Positions 15,059 through 23,534 of a stretch of 32,941 nucleotides of DNA are shown here, piece by piece (the stretch's first letter is position 1; the number at the start of each line of letters is the position of its first letter). A program made the position numbers and the translations under genes. Below the pieces are notes generated by a model. The model had not been told where the DNA came from, made no database searches, and worked only from the letters and a program-made list of their open reading frames with translations. The stretch comes from Fodinibacter luteus (GTDB lineage: Bacteria > Actinomycetota > Actinomycetes > Actinomycetales > Dermatophilaceae), in assembly GCF_039541575.1 (NCBI RefSeq), contig NZ_BAABGM010000018.1, positions 1 to 32,941 on the forward strand. Reading direction: 5' to 3'.

Positions 15059-15394
15059 GGCTGACCCGGCATGATGCTCCGAGTCTCACGAGATGGACTC
15101 CGCCCACCGACCACCCTCATCACCGGGTGGCTCCGTGCGGCAGAACCGCTCGGTCTGGTGCTCGGCCTTCTCTCGATCCCTCCGCCACCGAAGTGGTGGA
15201 GTGGGATATTTCTACGCCCGGCCGCGCTGCCCCGCAAGGGGTTTGGCCAAAGTTTCCCGACCATTTCGTCGGGTCGGCGTGTCGCACGGCGTGTCGCGTG
15301 ACGGGCGGGACGTGACGTACCACCGCCCCCCCGGCATCCCAGATCGCGAGACGTGTCGAGACACACGCGGGCCGCCCGGGGGTCCGTCGGGCCG

Positions 15395-17380
15395 TCAGAC
15401 CTGGCGCCGCTCGCCGATCGCCGCGGTGATCTCGGCGATCGCGTCGTCGACGGGGATGCCGTTCTTCTGCGTCCCGTCGCGGTAGCGGAACGAGACGGCG
15501 CCCGCCGACCGGTCGTCCTCGCCCGCGATGAGGACGAAGGGCACCTTGGCCTTGCTCGCGTTGCGGATCTTCTTCGGGAAGCGGTCGTCGCTCGCGTCGA
15601 GCTCGGTGCGGATGCCGTGCTGCCGCATCCGTTCGAGCACCCCCCGCAGGTAGCCCTCGAACTCCTCGGCGACGGGGACGCCGAGCGCCTGCACCGGCGA
15701 CAGCCAGACCGGGAAGGCCCCGGCGTAGTGCTCGACGAGCACGCCGAAGAACCTCTCGATCGAGCCGAACTTCGCCGAGTGGATCATGACCGGCCGCTGG
15801 CGGCTCCCGTCGGCCGCCTGGTACTCGAGGCCGAACCGCTCGGGCTGGTTGAAGTCGTACTGGATCGTCGACATCTGCCACGTGCGGCCGATGGCGTCGC
15901 GGGCCTGGACCGAGATCTTCGGGCCGTAGTACGCGGCGCCACCCGGGTCGAGCACGAGCTCGAGCCCGGACTCGGTGGCGACGTCGCGCAGGACCTCCGT
16001 CGCGACCTCCCACTGGTCCTCGGACCCGATGAACTTCTCGCGGTTGTCCCCCTCGGTCTCGCGGGTCGACAGCTCGAGGTAGTAGTCGTCCATCCCGAAG
16101 TCGCGCAGCAGCGAGAGCACGAACTCGAGGAGGTGCTTGATCTCCGCCGGCGCCTGCTCGGCGGTGACGTAGGAGTGCGAGTCGTCCTGGGTCATCCCGC
16201 GCACCCGGGTCAGGCCGTGGACGACCCCCGACTTCTCGAAGCGGTAGACCGAGCCGAACTCGAACAGCCGCAGCGGGAGCTCGCGGTAGGACCGCCCGCG
16301 CGAGCGGAAGATGAGGTTGTGCATCGGGCAGTTCATCGCCTTGAGGCGGTACTCGGTGCCCTCGAACTCCATCGGCGGGAACATCGTGTCGGCGTAGTAC
16401 GGCAGGTGCCCGGAGGTGTGGAACAGGCCGTCCTTGCTGATGTGCGGCGTGCCGACGTACTGGAAGCCCTCCTCGATGTGCCGGCGGCGGACGTAGTCCT
16501 CCATCTCGCGCTTGACGATGCCGCCCTTGGGGTGGAACACGACGAGGCCGGAGCCGAGCTCGTCGGGGAAGCTGAAGAGGTCGAGCTCGGCGCCGAGCCG
16601 GCGGTGGTCGCGCTTCTCGGCCTCGGCGAGGCGGTCGAGGTAGGCCTTCAGGTCGTCCTTCGTCGGCCACGCCGTGCCGTAGACGCGCTGGAGCTGGGGG
16701 TTCTTCTCCGACCCGCGCCAGTAGGCGGCGGCGCTGCGGGTCAGCTTGAAGGCGTTGCCGAGCACCTTGGTCGTCGGCACGTGGGGGCCGCGGCACAGGT
16801 CGCCCCACGCGCGGGTGCCGTCGCGGCGCACGTTGTCGTAGATCGTGAGCTGCGCGCCCCCGACCTCGACCGACGCCCCCTCTGCGGCGGACTCCGAGGC
16901 CCCGCCCTTGAGGCCGATGAGCTCGCACTTGTAGGGCTCGTCGGACAGCTCGGCGAGGGCGTCGGCGTCGGAGACCTCGCGGCGCTCGAAGGTCTGGCCC
17001 TCGTTGACGATGCGCTGCATGACCTTCTCGAGGGCCTTGAGGTCCTCGGGCGTGAACGGTGTGTCGACGTCGAAGTCGTAGTAGAAGCCGTCGCGGATCG
17101 GGGGGCCGATGCCCAGTCGGGCGTCCGGGTGCACCTCCTGCACGGCCTGGGCGAGCACGTGCGCGGCGGAGTGCCGCAGCACGTCGAGGCCGTCCTGCTC
17201 CGCGGTGGTCACCGGCTCGACGGTGTCGCCGTCGGCCAGCACGTGGGCGAGGTCGCGCAGCTCGCCGCCGACTCGGGCGACGAGCACGGCCCGGTCGCCC
17301 GCGAAGAGGTCGCCCGCCGTCGTGCCCTCCGCCACCGATCGCTCGGTGCCGGCGACGTGGACGGTGATCTGGGCAGCCAT
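15395..17380 (-). CDS. thrS: Threonyl-tRNA synthetase
   Basis: 661 aa class II synthetase charging tRNA-Thr. Order of domains: TGS (about 1-62); editing/SAD domain with H70 and H74 (RHSAAH), C196 and H200 (DLCRGPH); catalytic core with zinc ligands C351 (MNCPMH), H402 (DDSHSY) and the later His of MIHSAKFGSIERF; motif 2 RVRGMTQDD; and a C-terminal anticodon-binding domain (PVWLSPVQALGVPV onward). The ATG at 17380 is preceded by GCAGGAGAG about 10 nt upstream and matches family N-termini; an upstream in-frame ATG at 17458 adds a poor extension. No T-box is seen. The stop lies ahead of the hairpin-rich region. Confidence 0.98.
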   Translation of the reverse strand: MAAQITVHVAGTERSVAEGTTAGDLFAGDRAVLVARVGGELRDLAHVLADGDTVEPVTTAEQDGLDVLRHSAAHVLAQAVQEVHPDARLGIGPPIRDGFYYDFDVDTPFTPEDLKALEKVMQRIVNEGQTFERREVSDADALAELSDEPYKCELIGLKGGASESAAEGASVEVGGAQLTIYDNVRRDGTRAWGDLCRGPHVPTTKVLGNAFKLTRSAAAYWRGSEKNPQLQRVYGTAWPTKDDLKAYLDRLAEAEKRDHRRLGAELDLFSFPDELGSGLVVFHPKGGIVKREMEDYVRRRHIEEGFQYVGTPHISKDGLFHTSGHLPYYADTMFPPMEFEGTEYRLKAMNCPMHNLIFRSRGRSYRELPLRLFEFGSVYRFEKSGVVHGLTRVRGMTQDDSHSYVTAEQAPAEIKHLLEFVLSLLRDFGMDDYYLELSTRETEGDNREKFIGSEDQWEVATEVLRDVATESGLELVLDPGGAAYYGPKISVQARDAIGRTWQMSTIQYDFNQPERFGLEYQAADGSRQRPVMIHSAKFGSIERFFGVLVEHYAGAFPVWLSPVQALGVPVAEEFEGYLRGVLERMRQHGIRTELDASDDRFPKKIRNASKAKVPFVLIAGEDDRSAGAVSFRYRDGTQKNGIPVDDAIAEITAAIGERRQV

Positions 17381-17435
17381 GGTCGGGTCTCTCCTGCGGT
17401 GACGGGGGGCGCGGGCCTGCTCGACCCGCCAGCCC

Positions 17436-17441
17436 AGCCTA
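17436..17441 (-). promoter_or_regulatory. Putative -10 box of thrS
   Basis: TAGGCT on the minus strand, giving a short leader of about 50 nt with a Shine-Dalgarno. It lies in the 96-bp gap after the upstream kinase gene. Confidence 0.35.
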
Positions 17442-17476
17442 CTGACCCGCTCGTGCACCGGTCGCCGGGGTTTCGC

Positions 17477-18499
17477 TCAGGCCGGGTGCACGGCCCGCGA
17501 GAAGCGCCCGGTCGTCCTCCAGTGCCGGAGCCGGTCCACGGTGACGTCGAGGTAGTCCTGCGCCTCCGCGCGCAGCGAGGCCGTGCTGCTCGCGAAGAGG
17601 CTGTTGGCCAGCAGGAGCTGACGGGCGGCGACGAGGGCCTCGAGCTGCTCCTCGGTGACGTCCGGCAGGTCCCGGACGTCGGCGTACCCGGCGCGCAGCG
17701 CGGCCTCGGCCGCCGGGTGGCCGTCGCGCAGGTAGAAGGTCGAGATCGCGAGGTCGAGCGCGGGCGCGCCGATGCCGGCGTCGTCGACGTCGAAGACCGC
17801 GACCCGCCCACGGTGCCACTTCAGGTTCCCCCCGTGCAGGTCGGCGTGGATCACGACGGGTCGCGTCGACCGGGCGACCTCGTCGAAGCGTCGTCGGCAC
17901 TCGACGAGGGCGTCGTCGAGGACGGCCGTGTGGGGGGCCCGGACGTCCGGGCCCACGAGCAGGTTGTCGTCACCGAACAGCGGCTCGTCGTAGCACGGCA
18001 ACGCCGCCCCCTCGGGCAGCACGAAACCCTCCGCGTGGTCGTGGAGGAGCGCCATGGCCCGTCCCAGCGCGTACGCCTGCTCCTCGTCGCACTCCCCCAC
18101 GTCGTCGCCGTCGAGCCACGACGCGACCGTGACGCGCAGCGCGGCCCCCCACGCGGCGCAGTCGACGTCGACCGCCCACCGCCCGTCAGGCGTGCGCAGC
18201 GGGTCGGGCACGAGGACGTCGGTGTCGCGGGCCAGCGCGTGCAGCCACTCCTGCTGCGCGACGACGTGGGCCGCGGTGCTGTGCGAGTTCGTGTTGACAC
18301 GAAGCGCGAGCCGGCGCCCGTCGTCGGTGTCGACCCGGAAGGTCGTGTTGTACCCGTGGAGGACGAGGCCGAGGTCGCGCACGACGAGGCCGAACCGCGA
18401 CGCCGCCTCGAGCGCGACGGGGCGCAGCTGCGCCACCTGCTCCGCGGCATCCATCGCGGTGTAGGCCACCCCCGGCCCCCCGCCGCCGTGCGCGCTCAT
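17477..18499 (-). CDS. Aminoglycoside phosphotransferase-fold kinase (APH/choline kinase-like)
   Basis: 340 aa from the ATG at 18499. The catalytic loop HAD-x4-N is H218-D220-N225 (IHADLHGGN), followed by the metal aspartate D237 in VFDVDD. Overall layout resembles the SrkA/YihE and APH group. These enzymes phosphorylate small molecules or proteins; the target is unknown and antibiotic resistance should not be assumed. The start is uncertain: an ATG at 18454 (MDAAEQ) would give 325 aa, and neither site has a good Shine-Dalgarno. It lies 38 bp after the FUSC gene and 96 bp before thrS. Confidence 0.85.
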   Translation of the reverse strand: MSAHGGGGPGVAYTAMDAAEQVAQLRPVALEAASRFGLVVRDLGLVLHGYNTTFRVDTDDGRRLALRVNTNSHSTAAHVVAQQEWLHALARDTDVLVPDPLRTPDGRWAVDVDCAAWGAALRVTVASWLDGDDVGECDEEQAYALGRAMALLHDHAEGFVLPEGAALPCYDEPLFGDDNLLVGPDVRAPHTAVLDDALVECRRRFDEVARSTRPVVIHADLHGGNLKWHRGRVAVFDVDDAGIGAPALDLAISTFYLRDGHPAAEAALRAGYADVRDLPDVTEEQLEALVAARQLLLANSLFASSTASLRAEAQDYLDVTVDRLRHWRTTGRFSRAVHPA

Positions 18500-18537
18500 C
18501 CGCCAAGGCAACCACGACCGGCGCCCCGGCGTCACCG

Positions 18538-19908
18538 TCACGACGGGAGTGCACCGTCCGAGCGCCGGTCGGGGGGCGGGGGCGCCGCCGGGTCCTCCGG
18601 TTCCCGCCCCACGACCTGTCCGATGATCCGGGGCAGGTGCTCCCCGACGAGGGGCACCTGCTCGACCTGCTGCTGCAGCTGCGCGACGGCCGGCACCGTC
18701 TCGGCGAGCGGGGTGCGGATCGGACCCGTGTCGGTGGGCACCGAGGCGTGCGCGTTGCTCTCGCGCAGCTCGCGCGCGAGGCGCTCGGCCTCGAGGACGA
18801 GGGCGCCGTAGGTCGGCCACGCACGGGGGTCGTCGAGAGGGGTGCGGCGCACCTGCTCGCTCAGGTCGTGCAGCGCGTCGAGGGCTCGCTCGACGTGACG
18901 CTCGACGGCCTCGCGGGACTCGTCGGTCCACACCCCGAAGTCGGAGATGGCATCGCCGACCTCGTCGAGCACGCCCGCGTAGCGCTCCAGCCAGTTCGCC
19001 GACGGCGCCGGATGCCGGTCCGCGTCCTCCGCGGTGTCGACGAGGGTGCGCGCGATGCCACCGACCTGCCACTGGGCCCGGCGCACGGCCTCGACGGTGC
19101 GCAGGTAGCCGTCCCAGTCGATGCGGGCCGGGCGCAGCCGGTGCCGCCAGTTGAAGCGGGTGCTCTCGCGTCCGGTCTCGACGACGCCCAGCACCTCCGG
19201 GACGCGGTCGCCGAGGTCGGTCGCGGTGTCGTACCAGCCCCGGGCCCGGTCGGCGTCCCACGTGCCCCGCATCCCGTCGGCCATGTCCTTGAGGACGTCC
19301 TGGACGCGGGTCGTCAGGTCGCGCAGGGCGTCACGGGGCTGGTCGAGGTGCATCGGTGCCAGGACGACAGCGTTGACGGCGACCCCGACGACCCCCCCGA
19401 GGACGGTCTGGACGATGGTGAGGTAGGTGAACTCGGTGTCCGTGCCCTGCACCGTGAGGAGCGAGAGGAGCACCATCGTCGGCACCTGGATGCCGTGGTC
19501 GCCGAGCAGGGGCCAGCGACCGATCAGGAGGGCGACCATGAGGACGGGGACCATCGTCCACCACGTCACGCCGACGAGCGATCCGACGAGCCAGGCGATG
19601 CTCATCCCGAGGACCACGGCGGCCACGCGTCGTGCGCTGGCCCCGATCGAGCGGACCATCGTGCGGTCGACGACGAGCAGGGCCGCCATCGGCGCGTAGA
19701 AGGGCACCGGGCTGTCGAGCAGGTGCACGGCCAGCTGCCATGCGAGCACCGTGGCGACCGCGGCCTTGAGCAGCAACAGCCCCTCGGCCCGCTCGACACC
19801 AGGGGTCGTGAACGCCGCCCGGACGGCCGCGGCCCACCCCCCGAGGGTCGCGATGACCCGGCTCGGCAACCCGCGCGCGTCGACGACCTCGACCTCACGG
19901 CTGACCAC
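18538..19908 (-). CDS. FUSC / aromatic-acid-exporter-like membrane protein
   Basis: 456 aa. The first ~180 residues hold about five to six hydrophobic helices (e.g. AVATVLAWQLAVHLL, VAAVVLGMSIAWLVGSLVGV), with PVPFYAPMAALLVVDRT between the first two, the pattern of the FUSC/ArAE family. The rest is a long helical cytoplasmic domain with a proline- and aspartate-rich tail (PEDPAAPPPPDRR). A role in export of aromatic or amphipathic compounds is known for some relatives; none is shown here. The GTG start is supported by TAAGGT exactly 6 nt upstream. Confidence 0.8.
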   Translation of the reverse strand: MVSREVEVVDARGLPSRVIATLGGWAAAVRAAFTTPGVERAEGLLLLKAAVATVLAWQLAVHLLDSPVPFYAPMAALLVVDRTMVRSIGASARRVAAVVLGMSIAWLVGSLVGVTWWTMVPVLMVALLIGRWPLLGDHGIQVPTMVLLSLLTVQGTDTEFTYLTIVQTVLGGVVGVAVNAVVLAPMHLDQPRDALRDLTTRVQDVLKDMADGMRGTWDADRARGWYDTATDLGDRVPEVLGVVETGRESTRFNWRHRLRPARIDWDGYLRTVEAVRRAQWQVGGIARTLVDTAEDADRHPAPSANWLERYAGVLDEVGDAISDFGVWTDESREAVERHVERALDALHDLSEQVRRTPLDDPRAWPTYGALVLEAERLARELRESNAHASVPTDTGPIRTPLAETVPAVAQLQQQVEQVPLVGEHLPRIIGQVVGREPEDPAAPPPPDRRSDGALPS

Positions 19909-19914
19909 CTGACG

Positions 19915-19920
19915 ACCTTA
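19915..19920 (-). promoter_or_regulatory. Putative -10 box of the FUSC gene (leaderless)
   Basis: TAAGGT on the minus strand, 6 nt before the GTG start. Confidence 0.5.
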
Positions 19921-19939
19921 GCGAGCCGTCACCGTCCGG

Positions 19940-20800
19940 TCACCCCTCGAGGGTGAGCACGAGGTGCGTCGTCTCGGCGTCCCTGGCCGAGCGCAGGGCC
20001 GCGACGGTGCGCCCGCCCTCGTGGGCCACGGCGAGCTCGACCGTGCCGGGCAGGAAGAGCGGCTTGGTGAACCACACCCGGCTCGTCGAGGGGCCGAGCG
20101 ACGTGCGTCCCAACGTCGCGAGGGTCCGCGCGTACGACCACATGCCGTGGGCGATGTGCCGGGGGAAGCCCATCGCCCGCGCGCTCAGCGCGTGCAGGTG
20201 GATGGGGTTGACGTCGCCCGACACCCCGGCGTACGAGCGACCGAGGTCCTCGGGTAGGCGCCAGCGGGCGACGGCGGGTGAGACCGGCCCGGCCGGGGGC
20301 GCCTCGCCCCGGGGGGCGTCCTCCTGGCCGCGCCCGCGGCTGAGGTAGACGCTGTCGCACTCCCAGACCAGCTCGTCGCGCACGCGGGCCTCGAGCCGCA
20401 CGTCCACGGTGCGGCCGCGGCGGTGCGGCCGCACCGCACCCGCCGTCACCGACAGGGTGAGCGGGTCGGCGGCGTCGAGCCGGCGGTGCGTCGTCACCCG
20501 GTTCTCCAGGTGCACCATCCCGGGCAGCGGCAGGGGGAAGTCCCGACGGACCATGAGGGCGGTCTGCACCGGGAAGGCGAGCACCCACGGGTACGGCTGG
20601 GGCAGGGCGTCGTCGACGGCGTGGCCGGTGAGGCGCTGGTAGGCCGTGAGGCGGTCGCGGTCGACCCGCACGCCCTCGACGACGAGCGTGCGTTCGGGCA
20701 TGGTGTCGCCGTGCCTCAGCCTGGCCGTGAGGGCCGCCCGCACGAACAAGGGCGCGGTCGACGGCATCCCGGCGAGCGTCTCCAAGGCCACGTTAGGCAC
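19940..20800 (-). CDS. MaoC-like (R)-hydroxyacyl dehydratase, HtdX-like
   Basis: 286 aa double hot-dog protein. The C-terminal half has the hydratase-2 motif with catalytic Asp and His (AGVSGDVNPIHLH ... GFPRHIAHGMWS); the N-terminal half is a degenerate hot dog, as in mycobacterial HtdX (Rv0241c). It interconverts (R)-3-hydroxyacyl and trans-2-enoyl thioesters. GTG at 20800 overlaps the fabG stop by 8 bp; GTG at 20791 is also possible. The order thiolase-FabG-dehydratase is the same as mycobacterial fadA2-fabG4-htdX. Confidence 0.9.
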   Translation of the reverse strand: MPNVALETLAGMPSTAPLFVRAALTARLRHGDTMPERTLVVEGVRVDRDRLTAYQRLTGHAVDDALPQPYPWVLAFPVQTALMVRRDFPLPLPGMVHLENRVTTHRRLDAADPLTLSVTAGAVRPHRRGRTVDVRLEARVRDELVWECDSVYLSRGRGQEDAPRGEAPPAGPVSPAVARWRLPEDLGRSYAGVSGDVNPIHLHALSARAMGFPRHIAHGMWSYARTLATLGRTSLGPSTSRVWFTKPLFLPGTVELAVAHEGGRTVAALRSARDAETTHLVLTLEG

Positions 20801-22142
20801 CCAGCACGCTCTGGCCGCAGACGCGCACGACGTTGCCCGTGACGGTCGCCTGCGCGTCGGAGGCGAAGTACGCGATCGTCTCGGCGACGTCGACGGGCAG
20901 CCCGCCCTGGGCGAGGCTGTTGAGCCGGCGGCCGAGCTCGCGGGTCGCGAAGGGGACCCGTGCCGTCATCTCGGTCTCGATGAACCCCGGCGCGACCGCG
21001 TTGACGGTGATGCCCCGGCGGCGCAGGCCCCGGTCCGCGGCGTAGGCGTCGACGAGGCCGATGACCCCGGCCTTGGATGCCGCGTAGTTCGTCTGCCCGC
21101 GGTTGCCGGCGATCCCGGCGATCGACGAGACGAGGACGACGTGCCCGCCGTCGCGCAGCCCGTCCTTGCCGAGGAACGCCTCGTTCATCCGCAGGATGGA
21201 GCCGAGGTTGACGTCGAGCACGGACCGCCACCGGTCGGCGTCGGTGTTGACGAGCAGCTTGTCGCGGGTGATGCCGGCGTTGTGGACGACGACGTCGAGG
21301 CCGCCGTGCCGTGTCCGGGCGTGCTCGAGGACGCGGGCCCCCGCCTCGGGCCTCGTGACGTCCGCCTGGAGTGCGGTGCCGCCGATCTCGTTCGCGACGA
21401 CCGCGAGGGCCGCCCCGGCCGGGGGAACGTCCACGCACACGACGGTGGCGCCGTCGCGGCCCAGCGCGCGGGCGATCTCGGCGCCGATGCCGCGGGCCGC
21501 GCCGGTCACGACGGCGACCTTCCCTGCGAGCGGCTCGTCGGGGTCGGCCGGGGTACCCGCCTCGCCCTCGCCGACGTGGAGGACCTGGGCGTCGACGTAG
21601 GCCGAGCGCGCGGAGAGGAGGAACTCGACGGTGCCGAGCGCCGCGACCTCCGAGCCCGGCGCGAGGAGCACGAGGTTCGCGGTGGCCCCGGAGCGCAGCT
21701 CCTTGGCGACCGAGCGGGTGGCGCCCTCGAGGGCGCGTTGCGTCGCCCGCTGGGCGGGGGTCGAGGCACGGGCCGGCTCGCGGCCCACGACGACGACCCG
21801 GGCGCACCGGCCCAGGCGCCGCAGCGCCGGCGACAACGTCGCGCGCAGCGCCTCGAGGTCGGCCGGGGTGGCCGCGGCCGACAGGTCGACGACGACCCCG
21901 CCCAGCCGCCCCTGCTCCGGCAGCTCGTCGACGAGCGTGGCACCTGCCGAGGTCAGCCCGTCACGCAGCGCAGCCAGGGCGGGGGTGGCCCCGTGGCCTC
22001 CGACGAGCACCGGCCCGTCGACGAGCGGCCGACCGGGCACGTGGCGGCGCAGCGGGACGGGCTGGGGAAGCCCGAGGGTCGTCGCGACCTTCTTCCCGAC
22101 TCCCGAGGAGACGAACGCCGTGTAGCCGTCGCGGTGCGCCAT
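20793..22142 (-). CDS. Long (high-molecular-weight) 3-oxoacyl reductase, FabG4-like
   Basis: 449 aa, nearly twice the length of ordinary FabG. The C-terminal half is a complete SDR: TGAARGIG at 213-220, N288 in HNAG, S340, Y353 and K357 (NYAASK), and ETEMTARVP in the lid. The N-terminal ~200 residues form a second, degenerate flavodoxin-like Rossmann domain without the glycine motif, as in mycobacterial FabG4 (Rv0242c). It reduces 3-oxoacyl thioesters, in FabG4 using NADH and CoA esters. It starts 1 nt after the thiolase stop. Confidence 0.93.
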   Translation of the reverse strand: MAHRDGYTAFVSSGVGKKVATTLGLPQPVPLRRHVPGRPLVDGPVLVGGHGATPALAALRDGLTSAGATLVDELPEQGRLGGVVVDLSAAATPADLEALRATLSPALRRLGRCARVVVVGREPARASTPAQRATQRALEGATRSVAKELRSGATANLVLLAPGSEVAALGTVEFLLSARSAYVDAQVLHVGEGEAGTPADPDEPLAGKVAVVTGAARGIGAEIARALGRDGATVVCVDVPPAGAALAVVANEIGGTALQADVTRPEAGARVLEHARTRHGGLDVVVHNAGITRDKLLVNTDADRWRSVLDVNLGSILRMNEAFLGKDGLRDGGHVVLVSSIAGIAGNRGQTNYAASKAGVIGLVDAYAADRGLRRRGITVNAVAPGFIETEMTARVPFATRELGRRLNSLAQGGLPVDVAETIAYFASDAQATVTGNVVRVCGQSVLGA

Positions 22143-22143
22143 G

Positions 22144-23427
22144 TCAGGCCGCCTCGAGGATCGCGACGACGCCCTGGCCGCCGGCGGCGCAGATCGAGAC
22201 CAGGCCCCGCGAGCCCGGGCCCCTCTCGTGGAGCAGCTTGGCGAGGGTGGCCACGATGCGGCCGCCGGTGGCGGCGAAGGGGTGCCCCGCCGCGAGGGAG
22301 GACCCCGCGACGTTGAGCCTCGTGCGGTCGATCGCGCCGAGCGGCGCGTCGAGCCCCAGGCGCTCGCGGCAGAAGGACTCGTCCTCCCAGGCCGCGAAGG
22401 TCGACAGCACGGTCGCCGCGAACGCCTCGTGGATCTCGTACAGGTCGAAGTCCTGGAGCGTCAGCCCGTGGCGGGCGAGCAGGCGCGGCACGGCGTACGC
22501 GGGGGCCATGAGCAGGCCCTCGTCGCCGGTGACGTAGTCGACGGCGGCGGTCTCGCCGTCGACGAACCAGGCGAGCGGCTGCAGTCCGTGCTCGGCCGCC
22601 CACTCCGGCGAGCCGAGGAGCACGGTGGAGGCGCCGTCGGTGAGCGGGGTCGAGTTGCCCGCCGTCATCGTGGCGCCCTCGCCGGCCCCGAAGACCGGCT
22701 TGAGCTTGCCGAGCTTGTCGAGGGTGGAGTCGGGGCGCAGGTTCTGGTCACGGGTCAGCCCGAGGTAGGGCGTGAGCAGGTCGTCGAAGAAACCGCGCTC
22801 GTAGGCCGCGGCGAGGTTCTCGTGGCTGGCCAGGGCGAGGGCGTCCTGCGCCTCACGGGTGACGCCCCACCCGGCCGCGGTGACCGCCATGTGCTCGCCC
22901 ATCGAGAGTCCCGTGCGCGGCTCGGTGTTCGCCGGGACCTGGATCCCCAGGTCCGTCGGGCGGAAGGCCAGGGCCGCCTTCGCACGGTCGGTCGATCCCT
23001 TGGCCCGGCTGAGGCGCAACAGCTTCCGGCGCAGCTTCTCCGGCACGACGACGGGCGCGTCGGACGCGGAGTCGACCCCGCCGGCGATGCCGGACTCGAC
23101 CTGGCCGAGCGCGATCTTGTTCGCCACGAGGATCGTGGCCTGCAGGCCGGTGCCACAGGCCTGGGTGATGTCGTAGGCCGGCGTCGTCGGCGCCAGGCTC
23201 GAGCCGAGCACCGCCTCCCGGGTGAGGTTGAAGTCGCGGCTGTGCTTGATGACGGCACCGGCGACGACCTCGCCGAGCCGCTCCCCCGCGAGCCCGTGCC
23301 GGGCGACGAGCCCCTCGAGGGCCGAGGTGAGCATGTCCTGGTTGGAGGCCTCAGCGTAGGCGCCGAACTGGCGGGCGAAGGGGATCCGGTTGCCGCCGAG
23401 GACGGCGGCGCGGCGGGGGGTGGTCAC
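22144..23427 (-). CDS. Acetyl-CoA C-acyltransferase (thiolase), FadA2/FadI-like
   Basis: 427 aa. Active site: nucleophile C91 (ITQACGTG), H382 (AAGHP) and acid/base C413 (SICAAGGQG), with HEAFA at H333 in the FadI/multienzyme thiolase style. It cleaves, or in reverse condenses, 3-oxoacyl-CoA. The GTG start at 23427 has AAGGAG about 8 nt upstream. First gene of the operon thiolase-FabG-MaoC, divergent from a TetR gene. No acyl-CoA dehydrogenase lies next to it, unlike in mycobacteria, where fadE5 is close by (from memory). Confidence 0.95.
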   Translation of the reverse strand: MTTPRRAAVLGGNRIPFARQFGAYAEASNQDMLTSALEGLVARHGLAGERLGEVVAGAVIKHSRDFNLTREAVLGSSLAPTTPAYDITQACGTGLQATILVANKIALGQVESGIAGGVDSASDAPVVVPEKLRRKLLRLSRAKGSTDRAKAALAFRPTDLGIQVPANTEPRTGLSMGEHMAVTAAGWGVTREAQDALALASHENLAAAYERGFFDDLLTPYLGLTRDQNLRPDSTLDKLGKLKPVFGAGEGATMTAGNSTPLTDGASTVLLGSPEWAAEHGLQPLAWFVDGETAAVDYVTGDEGLLMAPAYAVPRLLARHGLTLQDFDLYEIHEAFAATVLSTFAAWEDESFCRERLGLDAPLGAIDRTRLNVAGSSLAAGHPFAATGGRIVATLAKLLHERGPGSRGLVSICAAGGQGVVAILEAA

Positions 23428-23481
23428 CGGTGAACGCTCCTTGTGGATCGGTGCTGCGGGACGGGTCCTCTGTCGACGAAA

Positions 23482-23526
23482 GGTACCCGGTACGGAAGGT
23501 AACAGGTACTGTCGGTTCCTGCTACC
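23482..23526. promoter_or_regulatory. Putative TetR operator: twin GGTA boxes and inverted repeat
   Basis: Two related 12-mers, GGTACCCGGTAC (23482-23493) and GGTAACAGGTAC (23498-23509), lie 16 bp apart and differ at two positions. The second also begins an inverted repeat: GGTAACAGG (23498-23506) and CCTGCTACC (23518-23526), 8 of 9 matching, 11-nt spacer. The array covers the presumed promoters of both the TetR gene and the thiolase operon, so self-repression plus operon control is the natural reading. Which repeat is bound is inference. Confidence 0.55.
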
Positions 23527-23528
23527 GT
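23523..23528 (+). promoter_or_regulatory. Putative -10 box of the TetR gene (leaderless)
   Basis: TACCGT, 6 nt before the ATG; it overlaps the right arm of the operator-like inverted repeat. Confidence 0.5.
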
Positions 23529-23534
23529 CCGGCC

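Larger units (their letters stand above)
14981..15394. other. Hairpin-rich, lower-GC intergenic region
   Basis: 414 bp between thrS and the GNAT gene. No open frame here looks like a protein. It is visibly less GC-rich than its surroundings (e.g. GGGATATTTCTAC, CCAAAGTTTCCC) and carries several hairpins: 15026-15058 (13-bp perfect stem), 15180-15201 (9-bp stem; reads C(UUCG)G on the minus strand), a CCCC-GCAA-GGGG hairpin at about 15230-15241, CCCGA/TCGGG around 15257-15275, and GTGTC-GA-GACAC at about 15353-15364. It may hold the thrS 3' UTR, a small RNA, or both. No known RNA family was recognised. Confidence 0.5.

Noticed and set aside
15071..15315. Small plus-strand frames of 60-76 codons in the thrS-GNAT gap
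   Set aside because: No Shine-Dalgarno, no recognisable pattern, and they run through the hairpins.
17381..17476. Possible T-box or other riboswitch ahead of thrS
   Set aside because: Only about 50 nt of leader is available and no specifier or antiterminator pattern is seen.
17477..18499. Antibiotic-resistance aminoglycoside kinase
   Set aside because: The fold is right, but nothing marks it as a resistance enzyme and its neighbours are chromosomal housekeeping genes.
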